In this document: in pieces, positions 49,116 through 53,393 of the stretch
Position numbering within the stretch: the first letter of the stretch is position 1
Layout: every line of letters starts with the position of its first letter
Assembly: GCA_944387885.1 (NCBI GenBank)
Contig: CALXGR010000013.1
Span: 1 to 53,393 of the forward strand
Length of the DNA stretch: 53,393 nt
From: an uncultured Clostridia bacterium
GTDB taxonomy: Bacteria; Bacillota; Clostridia; Oscillospirales; Ruminococcaceae
Direction: 5' to 3'
Made by a program: the position numbers and the translations under genes
The notes under the pieces: generated by a model
What the model saw: the letters and a program-made list of their open reading frames with translations, nothing else
Database searches by the model: none
What the model was told of the DNA's origin: nothing

Positions 49116-50443
49116 TGGAAAAGGTAACGATTTTAGGGGCGGGCCTGGCAGGCTGCGAGGCTGCCCTCTGGCTGGCTGACCGGGGCGTGGCCGTGGAACT
49201 GTGGGAGCAGAAGCCCCAAAAGCACAGCCCCGCCCATACCCTGAACAGCTACGGGGAACTGGTCTGTTCCAACAGCCTTAAGGCGGACCGTCTGGACTCT
49301 GCTTCCGGCCTTCTCAAGGCGGAGATGGACTTGATGGGCAGTCACATCCTTCCCGTGGCCCGGGCTACCCGGGTGGCGGCAGGGGGAGCCCTGGCTGTGG
49401 ACCGGGATAAGTTCAGTGAAGAAATCACCCGGCTGGTGGACAGCCACCCGGGAATCACCGTCATCCATGAGGAGGCCACAGCCCTTCCGGAGGAAGGGCT
49501 GGTCCTTATCGCCACCGGGCCCCTCACTGAGGGCGCTCTGGCGGAGGAGATCCGGCAGCTTGCCGGGGACAGCCGTCTCAACTTTTACGACGCAGTGGCC
49601 CCCATCGTGACGGCGGAAAGCCTGGATATGGAGAAGATTTTTGCGGCCTCCCGGTATGACCGGGGGGAGGCGGATTACCTGAACTGCCCCTTCAACAAGG
49701 AGGAGTACGAGGCTTTCCACGCCGCCCTTACCCAGGCGGAGAAGGCTCCCCTCCACAGCTTTGACGGAACTCTTACCGTCTACGAGGGCTGTATGCCCAT
49801 TGAGGTGATGGCAGGCCGGGGCGCCGATACCATGCGGTTTGGACCCCTGCGCCCGGTGGGGCTGCGGGACCCCCGCACCGGACACCGGCCCTGGGCCAAT
49901 GTACAGCTCCGGGCAGAGAACGCCCAGCGGACCCTTTACAACCTGGTGGGATTCCAGACCAACCTGAAATGGGGAGAGCAGCAGCGGGTCTTCCGGATGA
50001 TTCCGGGCCTGGAACAGGCTGAGTTTGTCCGGTACGGTGTCATGCACCGGAACACCTTCCTGGACAGCCCCAAGGTAATGACCCCGGCCCTTCACCTGAA
50101 GGAACATCCCCGGGTCTACTTTGCGGGACAAATCACCGGGTTTGAAGGGTATATGGAAAGCGCCGCCTGCGGACTGCTGGCTGCCCACAGTATCTGGAAG
50201 GCCCTGGAAGGCCAGAACTTCCAGGCACCTCCCGCCGGGACCATGTGCGGAGCGCTTCTGGAATACATTACCGCACCCAATAAGAATTTCCAGCCTATGG
50301 GGGCCAATATGGGAATCCTCCCCGGCCGCCCGGATATCCGGGACAAGCGCCAGCGTTATCTGGCCGTAGCCCAGAAAGCTGTGGAGGAAATGAAGGACTG
50401 GCTGGAAGGCCAGGGCTATCCTCTCAAAGAAAAGGAGAACTGA
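49115..50443 (+). CDS. trmFO: tRNA (uracil-5-)-methyltransferase TrmFO (folate/FAD-dependent)
   Basis: 442 residues. The FAD loop is LGAGLAGCEAA (about 6-16). NSYGELVCSNSLK (about 45-57) and the middle DYLNCPFNKEEYEAF contain conserved residues, with the FAGQITGFEGY motif (about 338-348). It makes m5U54 of tRNA using methylene-tetrahydrofolate. ATG 49115 overlaps the topA stop; an open frame upstream from 48782 is an artefact inside topA. topA-trmFO is a common pair. Confidence 0.95.
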   Translation: MEKVTILGAGLAGCEAALWLADRGVAVELWEQKPQKHSPAHTLNSYGELVCSNSLKADRLDSASGLLKAEMDLMGSHILPVARATRVAAGGALAVDRDKFSEEITRLVDSHPGITVIHEEATALPEEGLVLIATGPLTEGALAEEIRQLAGDSRLNFYDAVAPIVTAESLDMEKIFAASRYDRGEADYLNCPFNKEEYEAFHAALTQAEKAPLHSFDGTLTVYEGCMPIEVMAGRGADTMRFGPLRPVGLRDPRTGHRPWANVQLRAENAQRTLYNLVGFQTNLKWGEQQRVFRMIPGLEQAEFVRYGVMHRNTFLDSPKVMTPALHLKEHPRVYFAGQITGFEGYMESAACGLLAAHSIWKALEGQNFQAPPAGTMCGALLEYITAPNKNFQPMGANMGILPGRPDIRDKRQRYLAVAQKAVEEMKDWLEGQGYPLKEKEN

Positions 50444-50444
50444 G

Positions 50445-51458
50445 ATGAAGATCATTCTGGATGCCATGGGCGGGGATAATGCGCCTCTGGTAGTGTTGCA
50501 GGGGGCCGCTCAGGCCGTGGAAGAATACGGGGTGGGCATCACCCTGGTGGGAGACGAGGAAAAGATCCGCCAGTGTGCCCAGGAAAATAAAATCAGCCTG
50601 AAAGGGATGGAACTGGTCCATGCCGGTCAGGTCATTGAAATGTGCGAGGAACCTGCCAAGGCAGTGCGATCCAAGAAGGACAGCAGTTTGGTGGTGGGCC
50701 TGCGGCTCCTGGCCCAGGGGGAGGGCGATGCCTTTGTCAGCGCCGGAAGCACCGGCGCCCTCCATGTGGGAACCAGCCTGATCGTCCGGACCGTCAAGGG
50801 AATCAAGCGGCCTGCTCTGGCCACCTGCATCCCTACCGGCGGCACCCCTTATCTGCTGCTGGACTGCGGCGCCAATGTGGAGTGCCGTCCCGCCATGCTG
50901 GACGCTTTTGCCACCATGGGCAGTGTTTACATGGACCGGGTCATGGGGATTGAAAACCCCACCGTAGCCCTGGTAAACAACGGGGCCGAGGAGAGCAAGG
51001 GAACCCCCCTCTACCAGGAAGCCCACCAGCTCTTGAAGGTCAACCCCAACCTGAATTTTGTGGGCAACATTGAGCCCCGGGATGTTCCCTCCGGCAAGGC
51101 CAATGTGGTGGTCTGCGACGGATTTGTGGGAAATGTGATTCTCAAGCTGTCCGAGGGTATGGCCAAAACCCTTATGGGAATGATCAAAGAAGCCATGCTT
51201 TCCAACCTGCTGGGAACCATCGGCCTGCTGCTGGGCAAGAACAGCCTGATGAAGGTGAAGAAGGCCATGGACAGCGAGGAAATCGGCGGAGCCCCCCTGC
51301 TGGGTGCTGCCAAGCCTGTGATCAAGGCCCACGGTTCCAGCAAGGCCAAGGGTATCAAGAACGCCATCCGTCAGGCCAAGACCTGTGTGGAGAACGATCT
51401 CTGCGGCACCATGGAGGCCGCTTTGGAAAAGCTGCAAAGTGAGGCAAAATCGGAATGA
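50445..51458 (+). CDS. plsX: Phosphate acyltransferase PlsX
   Basis: 337 residues. DAMGGDNAP (about 5-13), SAGSTGAL (about 99-106), CDGFVGNVILK (about 223-233). It turns acyl-ACP into acyl-phosphate for phospholipid synthesis. One base separates it from trmFO and four bases overlap with rnc (ATGA). The acpP gene that commonly stands between plsX and rnc is absent here. Confidence 0.95.
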   Translation: MKIILDAMGGDNAPLVVLQGAAQAVEEYGVGITLVGDEEKIRQCAQENKISLKGMELVHAGQVIEMCEEPAKAVRSKKDSSLVVGLRLLAQGEGDAFVSAGSTGALHVGTSLIVRTVKGIKRPALATCIPTGGTPYLLLDCGANVECRPAMLDAFATMGSVYMDRVMGIENPTVALVNNGAEESKGTPLYQEAHQLLKVNPNLNFVGNIEPRDVPSGKANVVVCDGFVGNVILKLSEGMAKTLMGMIKEAMLSNLLGTIGLLLGKNSLMKVKKAMDSEEIGGAPLLGAAKPVIKAHGSSKAKGIKNAIRQAKTCVENDLCGTMEAALEKLQSEAKSE

Positions 51459-52120
51459 CAGAATTGGAGCGGCTGATCGGCCACGAATTTAAGAACAAGG
51501 GACTGCTGGAAACAGCCCTGACCCATACCAGCTACGCCAACGAGAGCCATGTTCCGGTGGAACATAACGAGCGGCTGGAATTTCTGGGGGACTCAGTCCT
51601 CCAGATCGTTTCGGCGGACTACCTTTTCCACACCCAGACCGGCCACGCAGAAGGGGACCTGACCCGGATGCGGTCCCGGCTGGTCAGTGAGGAAGCCCTT
51701 TTCCAGTTTGCCCAGGAGATTCGTCTGGGGAAATTCCTCCGGCTGGGCAAAGGGGAGGAGATGAACGGGGGCCGGACCCGGCCCAGCGTGGTCTCCGATG
51801 CCTTTGAGGCGGTGATTGCCGCCCTCTACCTGGACGGAGGACTGGAAACTGCCCGGAAATTTATCCTGCCCTTCCTCAGTGAGGGAAAAACCGCCGGGGA
51901 GGACTACAAGACCCGGCTGCAGGAAGTGATTCAGCAGAACCCGGAGGAGCGGCTGTCCTACCATCTGGAAAAGGAGAGCGGCCCCGACCACGATAAGCGG
52001 TTCACGGTAGCGGTCAAGCTGAACAGCAACACCATTGCCCGGGGAACCGGTCACAGCAAAAAACAGGCAGAACAGGCCGCCGCCCATGAGGCACTCCGGC
52101 TGATGGGCCTGGAAAAGTAA
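51455..52120 (+). CDS. rnc: Ribonuclease III
   Basis: 221 residues. The catalytic signature ERLEFLGDSVL (about 38-48), a second acidic patch DAFEAVIAALYLD (about 116-128) and a C-terminal dsRBD (about 150-218; ending HSKKQAEQAAAHEAL). It cuts double-stranded RNA in rRNA and mRNA processing. It precedes smc by 27 bp, the usual Firmicute order rnc-smc-ftsY. Confidence 0.96.
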   Translation: MTELERLIGHEFKNKGLLETALTHTSYANESHVPVEHNERLEFLGDSVLQIVSADYLFHTQTGHAEGDLTRMRSRLVSEEALFQFAQEIRLGKFLRLGKGEEMNGGRTRPSVVSDAFEAVIAALYLDGGLETARKFILPFLSEGKTAGEDYKTRLQEVIQQNPEERLSYHLEKESGPDHDKRFTVAVKLNSNTIARGTGHSKKQAEQAAAHEALRLMGLEK

Positions 52121-52147
52121 CCACTAGATGTCACCGATGGAGAATGT

Positions 52148-53393
52148 ATGGTTTTAAAAGAACTGGAAATCCAAGGATTTAAAAGCTTTCCGGACCGTAC
52201 CAAAGTCACCATCCGCCCGGGAATCACGGCGGTGGTGGGCCCCAACGGGTCAGGAAAGAGCAACATATCTGATGCTCTGCGGTGGGTATTGGGAGAAACC
52301 AGTGCCAAGCAGCTGCGGGGCGCAGGCAAAATGGAAAATGTTATTTTCGGAGGGACCCAGATGCGGGGAGCCATGGGCTTTGCCGCCGTCACCCTTCGAA
52401 TCGATAATACAGACCGCCGGCTGGAAATCGACAGCGACGAGGTGGCCATTGGCCGCCGGTACTACCGGAGTGGGGAGAGCGAGTACACCATCAACGGGCA
52501 GAATGTCCGCCTGAAGGATGTGTATGAACTGCTTCTGGATACTGGCATGGGCCGGGATGGATATTCCATCATCGGCCAGGGCCGTATTGCGGAAATCGTG
52601 GCCGCCAAATCAGGAGAGCGCCGGGAAATTTTTGAAGAAGCCAGCGGTATTGCCAAATACCGGTACCGGAAAAACGAGGCTCAGCGCCGGTTGGCTGCCA
52701 CCGAGGATAATCTGGAACGGCTCCGGGATATTCTGGGAGAACTGGAAAGCCGGGTAGGCCCTTTGAAACGGGACAGCGACAAGGCGGAAAAGTTCCTGCT
52801 TCTCTCCAATCAGAAAAAGGAACTGGAAGTCACCCTGTGGGTGGAGAATATCCGCCGGGCCAAAGAGACGGTGCGGGAACAGCAGCGCCGGTACGAGAAT
52901 GCCCAGGCCGACTACCAGCGGCTGTCGGATGAGATTCAGAAAATGGACGATGCCTCGGAGGAATCCCGTCTGAAGATCCAGCAGCTGACGGTGGATGTGG
53001 AGAACCTGAACACCCGAATCCGGGCCATCACCCAGGAAATGTCGGGAAGCGAGAGCCGAATTGCGGTTCTGGACAACGACCTGAAACACAACGAGAACAC
53101 CATTGCCGGATACCGGGAGGAGCTGCGCCAGAGCAGCGCCGGGGAACAGACCATCCGCCAGGAAATTGAAGATCACCGACAGAAGGCCCGGGAGCTGGAA
53201 CAGCAGCTTTCCGCTCTGGAGGAAGAAATTGCTTCCATCACCCAAAAGCTGGAGGAGATTCAGGCTCAGAACCAGGAAACCGGAGAGCGCCGGGGTCAGG
53301 TAACGGCCCAGATGGCCCAGCTTACCCAGCAGCAGACCAATGCGCAGGTGGCTTCGGCGGGGGCGCAGGCGGCAGCTGCCGCTGCAGCAGAGC
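52148..53393 (+). CDS. smc: Chromosome segregation protein SMC, 5' part only
   Basis: Open from ATG 52148 to the end of the window, giving 415 residues. LEIQGFKSFPDRT at the N terminus, Walker A GPNGSGKSN (about 33-41), GRIAEIVAAKSGERR and FEEASGIAKYRYRK (about 153-178) match SMC. From about 185 it becomes heptad-like coiled coil (Glu, Gln and Leu rich). The rest, including hinge and Walker B, lies beyond the window. SMC with ScpAB compacts and separates chromosomes. Confidence 0.95.
   Translation, partial: MVLKELEIQGFKSFPDRTKVTIRPGITAVVGPNGSGKSNISDALRWVLGETSAKQLRGAGKMENVIFGGTQMRGAMGFAAVTLRIDNTDRRLEIDSDEVAIGRRYYRSGESEYTINGQNVRLKDVYELLLDTGMGRDGYSIIGQGRIAEIVAAKSGERREIFEEASGIAKYRYRKNEAQRRLAATEDNLERLRDILGELESRVGPLKRDSDKAEKFLLLSNQKKELEVTLWVENIRRAKETVREQQRRYENAQADYQRLSDEIQKMDDASEESRLKIQQLTVDVENLNTRIRAITQEMSGSESRIAVLDNDLKHNENTIAGYREELRQSSAGEQTIRQEIEDHRQKARELEQQLSALEEEIASITQKLEEIQAQNQETGERRGQVTAQMAQLTQQQTNAQVASAGAQAAAAAAAE

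Noticed and set aside
1..53393. CRISPR arrays, insertion sequences or prophage
   Set aside because: No regularly spaced direct repeats with unique spacers, no transposase or phage genes were found on either strand.

Overview
The window is about 53.4 kb of chromosome at moderately high G+C (I estimate mid-50s percent by eye) from an anaerobic Firmicute. It most resembles a gut Clostridia member of the Oscillospiraceae/Ruminococcaceae type. The reasons are strong AGGAGG ribosome-binding sites, TTGACA/TATAAT promoters, a CIRCE-type operator, addAB instead of recBCD, a spoIIR sporulation gene, a glgB-glgC-glgD-glgA cluster, oxygen-independent HemW, an iron-type DUF3793/flavodoxin operon and the rnc-smc arrangement. 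Gene density is high. I see no prophage, transposase, integrase or CRISPR array; almost everything is core genome.

Layout: 1-516 is the end of a transketolase C-terminal subunit. 648-732 is tRNA-Tyr, followed by roughly 450 bp of tandem ~149-bp units that each repeat the tRNA 3' end plus a terminator. 1.3-5.5 kb holds a PAP2-type membrane phosphatase and a BlaI/BlaR1-like repressor/protease pair with two operators. 5.5-9.4 kb carries a cation efflux protein, an aminotransferase, a DUF1643 protein and uridine phosphorylase. 9.4-12 kb carries hemW, a Bax-inhibitor-1 family protein and a YcxB-like protein. 12-15.8 kb is a leftward operon (TtcA-like thiolase, alanine racemase, LepA). 16.1-17.3 kb is rplM-rpsI, again followed by tandem 145-bp units that repeat the gene's 3' end plus its terminator. 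17.5-19.5 kb has an HrcA-type hsp20 operon and a putative iron-regulated DUF3793-flavodoxin operon. 19.5-21.4 kb is a GntR(YtrA)-ABC exporter module. 21.5-22.8 kb has an unidentified structured leader RNA followed by a G5/3D-domain cell-wall protein. 23-29 kb is the glycogen synthesis operon. 29-31.4 kb is a leftward ACT/UPF0210/TRIC operon. 31.6-36.7 kb contains an Lrp regulator, aminotransferase, DUF362 ferredoxin, ispE, TraX-like protein and spoIIR. 36.8-43.6 kb is addB-addA. 43.6-45 kb is infC-rpmI-rplT with an attenuator leader. 45-53.4 kb has an rRNA methyltransferase, dprA, topA, trmFO, plsX, rnc and the start of smc.

The most unusual signal is that two unrelated genes, tRNA-Tyr and rpsI, are each followed by about three tandem copies of a ~145-149-bp unit. 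Each unit starts with the last 21-24 bp of the gene, carries a complete rho-independent terminator, and ends with palindromic sequence. At rpsI the first two units are identical, while the third keeps the same S9 C-terminal amino acids through different synonymous codons, so it is not a simple recent slippage product. The tRNA case resembles the E. coli tyrT distal repeats; I know of no protein-gene counterpart. Other points worth following are the untyped leader RNA at about 21.48 kb, a foldable glgD-glgA spacer with mutually exclusive stems, a non-canonical ATC start for infC, paired GTTAGC-N4-GCTAAC operators flanking a 26-bp perfect palindrome, and a BlaR1-like protein whose extracellular part is a duplicated unknown domain.
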